Assembly: GCF_027580225.2 (NCBI RefSeq)
Contig: NC_073340.2
Location: 37,949,501-38,013,500, forward strand
DNA length: 64,000 nucleotides
Direction: 5' to 3'
Origin: Misgurnus anguillicaudatus
Lineage: Eukaryota > Chordata > Actinopteri > Cypriniformes > Cobitidae
The notes under the pieces are model-generated. The model was not told the origin of the DNA, ran no database searches, and saw only the letters and a list, made by a program, of their open reading frames with translations. Within the stretch, counting starts at the first letter, position 1; each line of letters opens with the position of its first letter. The translations under genes were made by a program, and so were the position numbers. This document shows, one piece after another, positions 16,533 through 29,603 of the stretch.

Positions 16533-17189
16533 ATCGGAAACCACACAACTGTCATTTACCAAACCAATCAAGACCTACACATAGACTACCGAACAGAGGA
16601 CACGTATATGTGTTTATGGTGTGACTCGTGGGAACTTTAGAAGAATGAGATCTAAATGTCACATCATCCTCAAGGTGTCTGTCAAATCTTTAAAGTCATT
16701 CATAAACTGAACTGGCGTGTAGGAGTGTTTGTCAGAAAATAAACACCTAGATGATCGTCGTGTGAATTAAAATACTTGAGGATCAAATACATGTAAAAGT
16801 TTTTAAAAGCTGATGAACTACTGAATGAGACTAAACACTAAACCAGCGGCTTGTATTGAAATCTGATTACATGTCAAAGGGACAAGCGAGTTGTTTAATA
16901 AGTAGTTGATCTCTGACATCGGGTTTCCTTTTTTGTTTTTAAACAGTTGTGAGTCAGGTTTTATGTGCCAAGAGCAACTCATGAACATCCCGCTTCACTC
17001 TGTCTGCTGTTTAGACATCAAAAAACGTAAAAGTCCATCAGAAATCTCGGTGCTGTAACTACAGGAACCTCACATAACAATGATGAAACTTTCTATAACA
17101 CTGCTGTAGTGCTCAGTGTTTGAGTTTTTGTTGTTTAACTGAGCACCACATTAACACAACCTGGTGCATTACTGCTTGTACAAGTGCTG

Positions 17190-17410
17190 GTCATAAAATT
17201 TGAATATCATGAAAAAGTTGATTTATTCCACTAATTCCATTCAAAAAGTGAAACTTGTATATTATATTCATTCATTACACAGACTGATATATTTCAAATG
17301 TTGATTTCTTTTCATTTCAATGATTATAACTGACAACTAAGGAAATTCCCAAAATCAGTATCTCATAAAATTTGAATATTGTGAAAAGGTTCAATATTAA
17401 AGACACCTGG
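17190..17410. mobile_element. Probable Tc1/mariner-type terminal fragment
   Basis: The stretch with gtcataaaatttgaatatca and aaaagtgaaacttgtatatt, followed by cacctggtgccacactccaa, matches a segment I recognise from fish Tc1-like elements. No transposase is present. Confidence 0.45.
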
Positions 17411-17436
17411 TGCCACACTCCAATCAGCTAATTAAC

Positions 17437-18046
17437 TCCAAACATTTTACATTTAGTCATTTAGCAAATGCTTTTGTCCAAAGCGACTTGATGAGGTAAA
17501 CAATAGAAGCAATTATAGCAACACAAGAACAGCACTACATAAATGCACTGAAAATAGTCTCATCAAGTCCAACAGAGTATACAAAGACAAGGGTTGGTTA
17601 GTACATTTTTTTTTAAATAATGTACAGATAGTAAGTCCTATATTAGGAAGTGAGGTAATGGCGGAAGAGATCTTAAAGTCTTAAAGACACAGTCGTGGAA
17701 CAGCTCCAGAGAAGGTACACGATAATGTTTTTTTCCCTTTTTGAGATGGCACTACAAACCGTTGCTCGGTGGCAAAGCGCAGGGATCGAGAGGGTACATA
17801 AGTCTGTATAAGCAAGTGAAGGTAATGGGATGCTGACCCAGTGGTGGTTTAAAAGGCTAGGAGCAGAGCTTTAAATTTGATGCGTGCTGCTATAGGAAGC
17901 CAGTGTAACAAAGAGAGGAGTGACGTGCATAATATAATATATAATATAATATTGCATTTACATTTCAGTGTTAGTGGAAGTCTAGTTAAGCAACAAATGA
18001 GGCTTAGCCTGACAGTTAGCCTGCTCCGGACCAGGCTAGTTTCCAA
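17437..18046 (-). mobile_element. L2-clade LINE fragment (3' end)
   Basis: On the minus strand the sequence runs from a reverse-transcriptase C-terminal segment (LLHWLPIAARIKFKALLLAF, the LHWLPV.ARI.FK motif of L2 LINEs) to the typical L2 3' tail (aagtcgctttggac, then aaatgactaaatgtaaa). It is truncated and broken by stops. Confidence 0.75.
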
Positions 18047-18178
18047 GCATAAGTTTCCATAGTAACCGGGGTTGAACTAGTTCAAGTTTGTTTTATGAAA
18101 TAAAATCCACCGGCAATAAGCCAGACTTAACAAAATAAGCCTGGCTTATTCTGAAATCTAGTTTTATGAAATAGCCCT

Positions 18179-18234
18179 CAGCTTGCTACACCAGTACTAC
18201 ACCATGCTGGTCTTAGCTGGATTTTTCAGTAGGG
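18179..18234. mobile_element. CCAGC-rich MITE, terminal remnant
   Basis: Only one end of the family is left: ccatgctggtcttagctgg followed by atttttcagtaggg. Confidence 0.65.
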
Positions 18235-18297
18235 ACATTACGTTCATTCTGCTTTCATTATTATGGCCCAATTACAATCTTACAGATTCCGTATTAT

Positions 18298-18412
18298 TAT
18301 ATTATTACTATATACTACGGGTCTGGTTGAGAAATGTTCCACGATCTGTCAGATGTCTTAAAATAACCACCAAAGCAATGTTTGTGGTAACTGTGTTATA
18401 AGAGGAATAATT
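18298..18412. repeat. Dispersed repeat (family D), copy 1
   Basis: Shares tctgtcagatgtcttaaaat, aaccaccaaagc and gaataattgac with 24866-25022, and the inverse with 43531-43676. Class unknown. Confidence 0.6.
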
Positions 18413-19595
18413 GACTCCTTTAAATTTAAAAAAAATAATGAACACCCGCAGTGTAACTCTGCTTCACGTCGTACCGCATTTCCACCTTGGGTGTGCATTA
18501 TTTTCGAATAATTCAATGGCCAATCCTCAATTATTCCTCACGTATACCATATAATTTTATTAGTAACAAAAATGAATACCTCAATGTACTTCATCATCCT
18601 AAACTATGTTCACAATATTTTGGAATTGAGTACTTATTACAATATTCAATAAGTGAATTAACTCTATTTAACTTCATGTACTCAATTCTTAACTATATTG
18701 AAAACTGCCATTCTTTTGTTGTTCTTTGCTTTTCTATGTTTTCTTTGTTTCTATTTCAAGTGAAGTTGCTTTAAAACAATGAACAATTGTGACATTGAAT
18801 ATTAGACTTGAAACTAAGGAAATACAAAGCATTTACCAGACCCTCTTTAATCAAAATATTAGTGTTGCATAAGTTCTCTCTAAACTCAAATTACAAAAAT
18901 GAATATCAGATATCATTGACCTGAATCTACTTTTGAAAAACCTTTGCGTTAACTACTAAATATTGAAGCGTGTCAAGATTACAAGATAACAAGCACTTTT
19001 CTTCAGCAAGTCATTCTGACTCTGACCGAAGCTCATATGGACACGTATTAACACTTATCATCCTTTGGTAAACAATGTGCCGAAATGCAAACAAAAGAAA
19101 AATAACATTGAAAAATAACATGTCGCTTTATTTCATCATCGTTGTGGGTCGTCAGATGTCAAAGCAGAATTGAGATTCATCTAACCGCTACAAAGCACGA
19201 CAATAAACTCGATTTTCCAATTTAACAAACGTGAAGATTACAGGAAATGTCACCGTTTATTGCAGATGAAGGATAATTACCCAGTAAAACTGCACTTTCA
19301 TAATGAGCAATTATAGTTCATTTATTCATTAAAAAACACACAAATAATGTTTAGGATATTGAAGCAGCAGCAGCACAACCCATTAGCCAACAGCAAAAGG
19401 TTTATCAGTTTAATAACGGACAACACAGCGGCTCCAAACCAGCATCTACCACACAGACAAATAACATGACAAAACAGTACAAAGAGGAAAATATATACAT
19501 TTATTGAATTTCTTTTGTTGACAGAAAAGAATTAAAAGAATGAAGACAAAAAAAAGCACAGAGAGCAGAAAGTGACGTTAAGGTCATGGCAGGAT
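18413..19595. other. Region downstream of bub3, with its likely 3' UTR
   Basis: On the minus strand AATAAA occurs at 19505-19500 and 19326-19321, shortly after the bub3 stop codon. The rest is AT-rich with no gene. Confidence 0.5.
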
Positions 19596-22500
19596 TCACG
19601 TGGATCTGTGAACACAAGAACACAAACATGATCACATGATCTGACGGCACTTCATATAAGATACAGACGAGCCATCGCGAGTCAATGCGTCACGGTGGAT
19701 CTAACACTTAAACCGGATTTACATCACACCTGCAATGTTAACGGGGCCAGACGGCTGGGATCTGCTTTCAAACAGACAACAGGTTAACTTGTTCTGTGAA
19801 TTTAACCAAATCTTTTCTGCCAACAAACGATCACTGCAGGACATTCAATCAAGAGCTCTTCTGCTCAGTTTCTGATCATATTATCCTGACAGCTTGGCAA
19901 AATAACAGCTGAATGTTGCTGACTTTTATTAGATGATTGTTATGATTGATCACATCATTATTTGGCTTTAGTGGTTTTTATACATTTTTGCATATTAGTC
20001 AGCATGCATCAGCATCAGCAGCACGCGTAGAGTCAGATGCACTCACTTGGGTTTAGTCTCTGCGTCTGTGACCTGACGGATATAAACGGCATCAGCGGGA
20101 TGTGAAATATCACCCTGTTCCTGCATGTAGGACGAAGCGATGGCCAGCAGAGATCCGTCCACACTGAATGCCAGAGACGCAATGCTGGTCGGGTATCGGT
20201 GGAACTGACACAAACGCTTCTTGTTGAACGGATCCCAGATGTTTACAAAGCCATCAGATCCCCCTGAAAACAAACACACAGTCATGTCTGATGAGTTTGT
20301 TTCTCAATGGGTTTAAATGTGGACCTGTTAGCTGTCAGTCACTTTAATCTAGCGGAAGGATTTTCATAAGTGTCCGGCTTAAAATTGATATGAATGAAAG
20401 TAATAATCCACCAAAAAATGAAAACTCTCATGCCATCGTCCTATTGTGTTCAGCTAAAGAGAGTCATAAACATGTAGGGTGGCATAAGGCCGAGTATATG
20501 TAGAGTGAAATATTTTTTAGTGCTATAATGCAAGTTTAAATTTCTAAATTTTTTAGGATTAATCTTTCAGATTTCATTCATCAGATTTTCTTTTCACATT
20601 CGATTAAAACTGCAGTGCACTAACATTGTGTCCCACAAACCCTTCGACTAGCCCATCATTGGTCAGACAAACACAGCATTAATACGAGTAGACAAAGCTT
20701 TAAAATGTGATAATGACAATAATTATACAAAACCCTTAAACGATAATCTCCATAATAATGCCATAAAGATGAATCCAAGAGTGCTTTACTCTTTCCTCAT
20801 GCACACGCTTGTGATCCTGAACGCGCACAGATAAGACACGCACGCACGCACACAGACACGCACATATTCGTGGCAGCAGAAGTACCTGTGGCGAATGTGT
20901 TGTGGATGCTGTGGAACGAGATGGCGTTTACAGGATAAACCTGCTCAATGCCGTTCTCCTTCAGTCGGTGACATTTGAAAGCATATTTCTTCTTCTGCAC
21001 CTCCAGACTCGGGTCCAGATACTCAACTGCAACTCTGCCCTCAATGGAGCTCAACACATAACCCTGAAAAAACACAAGATCAGCTTTATAATATATTTAA
21101 CTTTACACAAGTTTCAACACATGCATTCACATCAGAACTCGTAACTGAAGTGTATAACTCCACACCTCATTCTATTAATACTCTATAAAGCGAGAGGTTT
21201 GTACTGCATCATAGACTAAACATAATGACAATGTGATAATGTCACTAACATTACTGTGTATTTCACAACACATTGTGTCACTGACAGACAGTTACTGCAC
21301 ATATTTTACTTGACGTTAAGCTTCATGAAACACAAACATATCTCAACTCGTGTTTAAAAAAATCCTTTTTACCTGTTTGTTGGGAAACGCTCGTATACAG
21401 CGCGTCTGGTATTTGAGACTGGACTCTCGTCTCTGCTGCACGTATCCCATGTTCCTTAAATCCCACACCAACACGCGGCGCCCCGCCGTCCCCACGATCA
21501 AGCGGTCTCCGGCCACAGACAGCGTGTACACCTGAAACACATTCGCTGCCATCAAACGCCGTTCGTCCGTCAGAACGAGACAGAATGGCGTCAGGGCGCA
21601 TTTACCTTCTCCGGCTGGGTGAACGTTCCGGCGTTACAGGGGGTTCTGGGGTCCCACAGCCGCACAGACATATCCCAGCTGCCCGTGACCATAACGTTGA
21701 CCTCCGGACAGTATTCCACGCAGCGAATGGGAGCGTCGTGCGTCCCGACGATTGTATCTAAGAGAGACGATAGGATAACAAAGTAGCCGATGAGTGAACG
21801 ACTGATCTTAACAGAATCTCTTGAATTAGCCACTGTTGGTACAAAAGCTTGTTAGTACAGCAACTGATTAAATATATACAGTAACTTACAATCCACAATA
21901 AGTCGCTTTGGATAAAAGTGTCTGACAAACGCATTCATGTAAAATGTAATGTCATTCAACACTTACAGACATTTAGACTTTGATCTAAAGTCACGATTGT
22001 CGTCGCCCCTTCCCCACAGGCTTGCACTCGAGTCATTGTGCTTTGTCGATCCGTGCCCGAGCATGCTTTCGTCATATGGATTTGGTTGTTTTGAAGAAAA
22101 CAGGAAGTAAAATGCTCTCTAAACACTGGAGCCAGTTCATAATGTTACGTTTGTGGCTTCTATTTTGAGTTGTATGGGAAACGATTGGTCAAGCCCAAAC
22201 GGAATCTGCGCCTGCAGATTTAATGCCCATCACTGACAAGCACACATACAATCCCGCACGCTTCAGCGTATTTGTGAGCAGTAAACGTCATTAACAAACG
22301 CATATATCCTGCATTTGTTTGTGACCCTCATTGACAAGCAGTACGTAAACCCTGCACGTGCTGTTTGTTGTGATCATTTTAAATGATAGAGAGCACAAAC
22401 CATTTGATATTTAAGATGAAATAAAACTTACCGCGGAGTTAAGGAGATCTCACTTGACTCCGTCATCTATGTGACACGACAACGTCAACACTTGGCACAC

Positions 22501-23466
22501 GATCATTTCAAATTAGTTTACAAGACGAATGCTCTTGCAATGTTTAATATAAAGTTTACATTGCGTTGACAAAATGATGACATTTGTATAAATTCAAAAT
22601 GAGAAGGTATAGACCATTTGTGTGTTTTAGCATTAAACTGTGATTGTTATGTATCCAAATGCAGATGAAGTTGAATGACTTTTTTCCTTTTGAACCGCTT
22701 TGGCTTGATTTGCCTGCATGCTCAAGTGACCTCTGCAACCGGGCCAGGGCACGATTAACCAAACCAGGCACGGTACGGAGCGATCACACTAGTCAAATAT
22801 ACCAGGCTTCAGGGGTCAAACGTGCTCGGTTTGGATAGTTCGAGTATGGTCTCACACTGTATTCAAGTTAATGATCATTTAATCAGTCAATGTGCATTTC
22901 ATGCGACTCGAACCTATAACTATCTCTGTGTAAACTGGATAAACTCGGATCATCTCTACCTAACAAACACAACAACTCGATGTGCTGGATCTTAGTTTCT
23001 GTGAGACTCCACACCACCAGACAAAAGTGAAGCATATATGGCTCACTCTGCTGAAATCTGATACTGTGACGTATTGTGTTTATAGAAGACAATGATCGTA
23101 TTTAAACTTCACCTTGATCTGTGTTCAAATCATGCGTCTTCAACTGATTGTCCAGACCTCCGCTCCACGCGTGAGTCGGATCGTAAAAGAGCAAAGCAAA
23201 GATTAAAACATCATAAAAACAGAAATGATGATCCTCCAGCTTTTGTTTAGTGAAGTGAAGTGAATCCTCACGTAGAAAGCGCAGTCCAAGACAGGAGCGA
23301 GGTGCTGATATTTCATCCTCATGCTGTTAGCGCTGACATCATACAGACGAACTGTAGAGTCCCACGAGGACACCAGCAGGAACTGAGCTGAAGTGGGACT
23401 GAACTTTACAGCTGAGATGCTGTCCTCCGGACCCTGGGTCAGCTTAAACTCATTGGCTCCGGTCAT
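19596..23466 (-). CDS. bub3: Mitotic checkpoint protein BUB3
   Basis: Coding exons in transcript order: 23466-23272, 23182-23113, 21757-21606, 21531-21373, 21063-20886, 20263-20047 and 19605-19596, giving 326 residues. BUB3 is a seven-bladed WD40 propeller that carries BUB1 and BUBR1 to kinetochores. Visible hallmarks are [96 protein letters not shown] and [20 protein letters not shown]; identity to vertebrate BUB3 is very high. The ATG follows an acceptor directly, so exon 1 (about 23765-23850) is non-coding. The last exon encodes only ST plus stop, giving the KPKST end of the 326-residue isoform. All introns are GT-AG except that of 23271-23183, which must end in AC to keep frame and homology. 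Confidence 0.96.
21885..21957 (+). mobile_element. L2-type LINE 3' tail
   Basis: aataagtcgctttggataaa followed by agtgtctgacaaacgcattc and tgtaaaatgtaatg is the characteristic 3' end of teleost L2 LINEs, here alone within a bub3 intron. Confidence 0.65.
21958..23112. other. Long bub3 intron 3
   Basis: No exon or clear repeat apart from the LINE tail just before it; ordinary intron sequence. Confidence 0.5.
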
Positions 23467-23764
23467 CTGAAGACACAAAAACACATCATAAAAAAAATTC
23501 AATCCTGTATGTTTTTCATTGTCCGTCGAGTTTATTTTAGATTATTGTCTTGTTTACTTTTCTAAACAATGTTGGAGAAACACATTCACTGAAGATCCAC
23601 ACAAAACATCCCAGCAACGCTTTCAGCTTTCTCTCTAGTTCAAACACACGAGCTCGCGCGCATTAACTTACACCGCTGCTTCGTTCATCATATTTAATCT
23701 GTAATATATGACGTGAAATCTGATTTATGATCAGTTTATTAAAATATCAGAAAAATCTCACCGT

Positions 23765-23870
23765 GTCGCCTTGCTTTGCTGCTGCTCTGCCGCGCACGAC
23801 CGATCAACGATCGATGTACTCTGATTGGCTCGTTCACACCAGCACTCCGCTCTGATTGGTCAGTTTCAAA
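23765..23870 (-). promoter_or_regulatory. bub3 promoter and non-coding exon 1
   Basis: On the minus strand a good donor (gacacg|gtgaga) ends a GC-rich non-coding exon near 23765. Upstream are two CCAAT boxes (complements of 23854-23858 and 23824-23828) exactly 30 bp apart, with a TTTGAA element at 23868-23863. Paired NF-Y sites at about this spacing are common in mitotic genes. Confidence 0.6.
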
Positions 23871-26800
23871 ATTCTTTTTCTCGCGGTCCATGTAGACAAT
23901 TGGTTAAAATGATCAACTACCGGGTAACAATCTGAATGTTTCCGCTTCCGCCTGAACGCGAAACTGAAAAGTGAAATCACCACAGCAGCGCAGGCTGTTC
24001 TGTCCAAATAAAAACAAACTCACATTTATTCGTTTTTCGTCCATATAAAAATAATTTTGTATGTCATATCGGGATTTATTATTCTTCAGTCCGACTTCTT
24101 AATGCAGAGCGAGACAGGATCTCGAGTGAGTAAATGAGTAAATGAGCAGTGTTATTGGAACCATCCACGACACAGAAATCAAATCTCTTCTGGTGCCGAT
24201 GCGATGTCATATACTGCACGAGAGCTGTACCTGCTGGAGTATTGCAGAGTGACAACATTTAAAAATACATCTAAAACCATATAAATATTCCAGATAAAAG
24301 TCAGATTACAGAATAGCAGATACACATTTACTCTGGGACAACACTGCTCTACACTAAAATTAACCCGGCAAATCATCTGCAAAAATCAGTGCATCAGGAG
24401 CATTTTTCACGACCCCCGAACACAGTTGGATGTAAAATATTCGATTATAATATTATATTATATAGTTGTGAAGGTCCACCCTGACACCTTATTGAGAAAT
24501 AAAACAGCCCACTGAATCCATGCATAATGAGTTTAGCTACTAATTCATGATGATGATACCCCATAATAATCCATATTCAAAAACAATGTTCCCCCTAAAA
24601 TCTGTACACATCTTCATTTAAGTTCACTCAACACCAAACAACAGCTGCATGAAACTCAAGGAAAATCTGTTTCACGCCAGCACTGCTCAACAAAACCAAA
24701 TCCCAAACTATTGAGTCAAAATTCATATTTGGACCACTGAGAAAATTAAAGTAAAAATCAAAGTTAAGTGAATTGTTATCTGTCAGAATAAACCTTCTGA
24801 GACACAAAGCAGAGTGTTAGTGCTCATTATGTGAATTTTTCCATTTTAGATGATTATTTGTTATTTTATTTTATACCACGGGTCTGTTGAATGCTTGATT
24901 CTGATTGGCTGAGAAATGTTCCACAAGTGTTGATTATTTTTCTGTAAACCGCACACAAACTTGTCAGATGTCTTAAAATAACCACCAGAGCGATGTTTGT
25001 GGTATAAGCAGAATAATTGACTTATATATATTTTCTTATAATTCAACCGCATGTCGTCAATTTTTCTTTTCAGATCCTTAAATTAACACCACATTATTTG
25101 TTATATTAGGCTATTATTAAATTGTATAATTTCTGTCATCACTTGTCTTATGAAATAGAGAAAAAATATTAGCCTATATATTAATTATTTTGCTGAAAGT
25201 TGTTTTTATTCCATATGAGCTTCATCAGGTAGGTATGTAAATTGAATTAGTAGTATATTTCAGTGCCATAAGTAAAAAAGTACATTTGTCAAAGGACGAC
25301 CAAATTATGAAAGAGATGGCATGAAATTAAAGAGTAAATAAAAAATAAAAAAACAGGGCTGAGCAATACCAGGACTGTGGAAGTGTAGACATATAACTAG
25401 TACTGTACACAGCAGTCTGTAGGCAGGTACGGACTGCTTCACAGATCTCAGAATAACTTCACTGTTGCGTCTTTAAGAAACACAAACAAAATCCACAAGA
25501 AATGACAAAATGAGCTGATATTAATCTAAGGGTTACATTTAGCAGACTTGATGAAAATATAAAGAGCGATCCGTCAGCAATGATACAATGTCTTATAAAT
25601 CGATTTTAGAGGAGACGCAGAACCCAAAACGACGGCAAAGTATGTTCAATACACAACACTGATTCATTTAACCCGTAGAGCACCGACGATAGATACAAAA
25701 TCCAGGACGTAATTTGTGCCAATGAAGATGAATTTATTTAAAAGAATTCCGTCAAATTACATACTGGATTGTGTTAGCACCAATTCATTGTTTTGATTCG
25801 AGTGTATACACAGCCAACTAATGTAGATTCTAGTTTTTATGCCTTAGAATGCTCATTTCTCTAGTTAAGCTATTTAAAATTAAGACCATTTAATACATTT
25901 TCAGTAAAGTGTTTTTTTTTGTCATGCAGTCAGATTTTATAAGTCGTTCATCACACTTATTTGTGAGATTCATTTTTAATCAATGTAAAATTAGTTGACT
26001 ATGTTGGCAGGAGTTAATATAAGAATTTAATTCCGTGGTTTTATTTACAACTTAAAGGCAAAAATAAATTAGCGCTTTAGAATTTACTCGACAGTTAGGA
26101 TAAAACAAATTTATTGATAAAATATTTAGTTTATATGATTTAAATGTAACGGTTAATCACAACAAAATTATAGAATTAAATCTAATCAGCATCTGATTCG
26201 TCCTACCGAAATGAAACGTCATCAACATTTTATTTAACCTCATTATGTGAAATTAGCATTGTCCTAAAAACATACTAGCGTTTTTTTATGATCAAGAATT
26301 GTTTTACTACAATTAGTACCGTTGTTTCAAATGAAGATAAATAGAAAATTAGGCCTACGACTAACATAACGAGGCTGCTTCAGGAAACAGTGATGGTGTT
26401 AATTTTTACTGTTAGCTGATCTGATTCAAATCCTTAGACCGGAAGCCACATTCACATACGATAGATGTTTAATCCGATAATAAACAAATGTCTATGAAAT
26501 GTAAAACACAATATTACCAAAAGTGCTCAGTCGGTACTTTATTAGAAATTTCATCCATAATTCATCATTTCAGACAACAGAACATTTATTATATATATGT
26601 AAACATTCAGACTGAGAAATGATTTCAGTAGTACAATATTAAATTTTCTACATGCACCTTACAATTGCTCACATTGTTTTAAAAACATTTTCACAACCAT
26701 GTGAAAGAAAACAGACGAAACCACAGAACAACAAACAGAATATCAATTCATTTACTGACACAATAAACTGTTTATTAAAAATATACAACAAAGAAATTGG

Positions 26801-27164
26801 GTGATTTTAGAACAACTGGACTTAAATTATGATAATTAATAATAATATAAATAGCTGACAACTTAAAAAAAAAATCTTTTCATCAAACACACATCAAAGG
26901 GGTCTGTGCTGCTCGTGGAGGTCAACTGGAACGAGAAGTAAATGTCTGTGGGTTCAGGTTTGACTGACGCTAGTTAAAAGTTCTCGATCAAAAGTGATTT
27001 ATAACTACAAGAGCTTCTGGAGGAGTTAACAAAATTAAGCTTCACAACAGCGACTGTCAAAATCTGAACCCAGAAGCTTTGAGCGGCCAGCCCAGCCCAG
27101 ATCTTCAAGCACTAATAAGCCTGCAGCACCCAGAACTTCAGAAGCAGGATCGAGTCCTCACTCA
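23871..27164. other. Gene desert between bub3 and the HMX3-type gene
   Basis: 3.3 kb of AT-rich DNA. It includes family-D repeat copy 2 (24866-25022) and presumably the 3' UTR of the homeobox gene. Conserved enhancers are possible, but none can be recognised from one sequence. Confidence 0.5.
24866..25022. repeat. Dispersed repeat (family D), copy 2
   Basis: Most complete plus-oriented copy: accacgggtctgttgaatgc, gattctgattggctgagaaa, cttgtcagatgtcttaaaat, gaataattgac. Confidence 0.6.
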
Positions 27165-27952
<788 letters not shown>

Positions 27953-28086
27953 CGGTAACAAACAACTTAAAGTCCGAATAAATGAATCCAGTGTGAACAT
28001 AAAACAAATCAAAACAGCAATGAATCATAAATGATCTCTGTGAGAGTGAAGGACGGACTAAAAGTAAACGATGAAATACAAAATAC

Positions 28087-28088
<2 letters not shown>

Positions 28089-28152
<64 letters not shown>
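28089..28152. repeat. GA microsatellite
   Basis: About 31 GA units with one AAAG interruption, 140 bp upstream of the homeobox start codon. It may lie in its promoter or 5' UTR and could act as a GAGA-type element. Confidence 0.95.
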
Positions 28153-29603
28153 TGTGTTTTTGTTATAATTTTTTTCAAAACTTCATCTTAACTTATATAT
28201 ATTTTTTTATCTAACTTTATAAATATATTTCTGTTTTTAGGTGCAGCTTAACGCAAAAAAAAAAAAAAAAAAATGCATAACGTCAACAAGAATCTGGATT
28301 TTCCAAATACGTCGTCTTAGGTAGACCTACATATTAAAAACTTTTTAAAAAAAAAAATCAGCTCTTTATTAATTTGTTTTTGGTCATAAAGAAAAAAATA
28401 TACATAAGATTATACATTCAATAATTTTCAGCAAACATGCACAACAGACTGTATGCTATCTCTGATCTATCAAAAGTTTTAGATGTAATTCATAAAGGAA
28501 ATATCAGGTTTATCTGTAAATAATGGGAACATTTCCCCCAATTAATCTCTTAGCTCTTCTGTAAAACACTGATCTGCGTTCAGCAGCACAATAACTCAAT
28601 TTCTGATGATTATTATGCGGATGTCTTCTAAAGATTTTCTTGACACACAGTAAATTTCTTCTTTTATTTCTTTACAAACAGGACAATGAAATTAATAACA
28701 AATACAATTAGAAACTTTATATCATACAATGCATTTAGAAAGTATTTTGTTATGTTGTAGTCTGATACTAAGATTTAAAATTCGTTTTCAGTAATCTACA
28801 CTCAAGCTGTAGAAACATCTAAATAACGATCAAGACCTGAGTCTGGGTCTAAATACTAATGTGACATTTATTTATTTTAAATTAATTGGCAGACGTTTCT
28901 AAAACTCTGTTTTTACTTTGTCATTATGGGTTACTGAGTGAAAGATTAACGAGAAAACTACCCACATTTAAACGACTGTAGCATCAAACCACAACACAAC
29001 ATAAAATTGAGAAAAAAACTTTATTAAATTTTTTATGTAATTTTTATTCATATGTTGTCAAAACGACTGTGTAATACGAGTCATCCCAATAAAGAATGAT
29101 ACATTAACAATATTAGATGAACACTGTAAGCTCTGCGTAATGAGGTGACTGGAGTCTGTCTCATATTTTTACTATATCATTTTATAATACTTAATTGATG
29201 TCATATTCACTGACAATGTTCAGACTTTTCAATTCTACACTAAACATTTAGTCTTTTACATTTATCTTGACTGTTTTATTTGTATGCAGTTTCAGTGGAG
29301 TTAAATGAAAGAACATTAAAGACACAACAGTTGACTGAAGCTCTACTGACACCTGCTGCTCAAAACATCACAGCACATTTATTTTACTATTGCACACAAC
29401 AGCTCATCAGTTTCTCACACATTATCTAAGCAATAAGGCACAAAGTGGATAAAAAACCCAAGACATTAATATCAGTTTAATTATTATTTTATTTTAAAAT
29501 GAAAACCTAAGAGTGAAGTGCATCATTTGAGGTGTGTTTAGTTTTGAGTAACATGTATATTAACTAGCCACAGTCTTTCACAAACCATCGATTCACGGCG
29601 AAT
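28153..29603. other. Intergenic between acadsb and the homeobox gene
   Basis: AT-rich. The segment of about 28733-29010 (gaaagtattttgttatgttg; mirrored by ctttgtcattatgggttac) looks like a decayed Tc1-like element. No gene was recognised. Confidence 0.45.

Noticed and set aside
26930..27164. Possible extra exon of the homeobox gene after 27165
   Set aside because: The frame already ends in the family's conserved LIRPV terminus with a stop codon.
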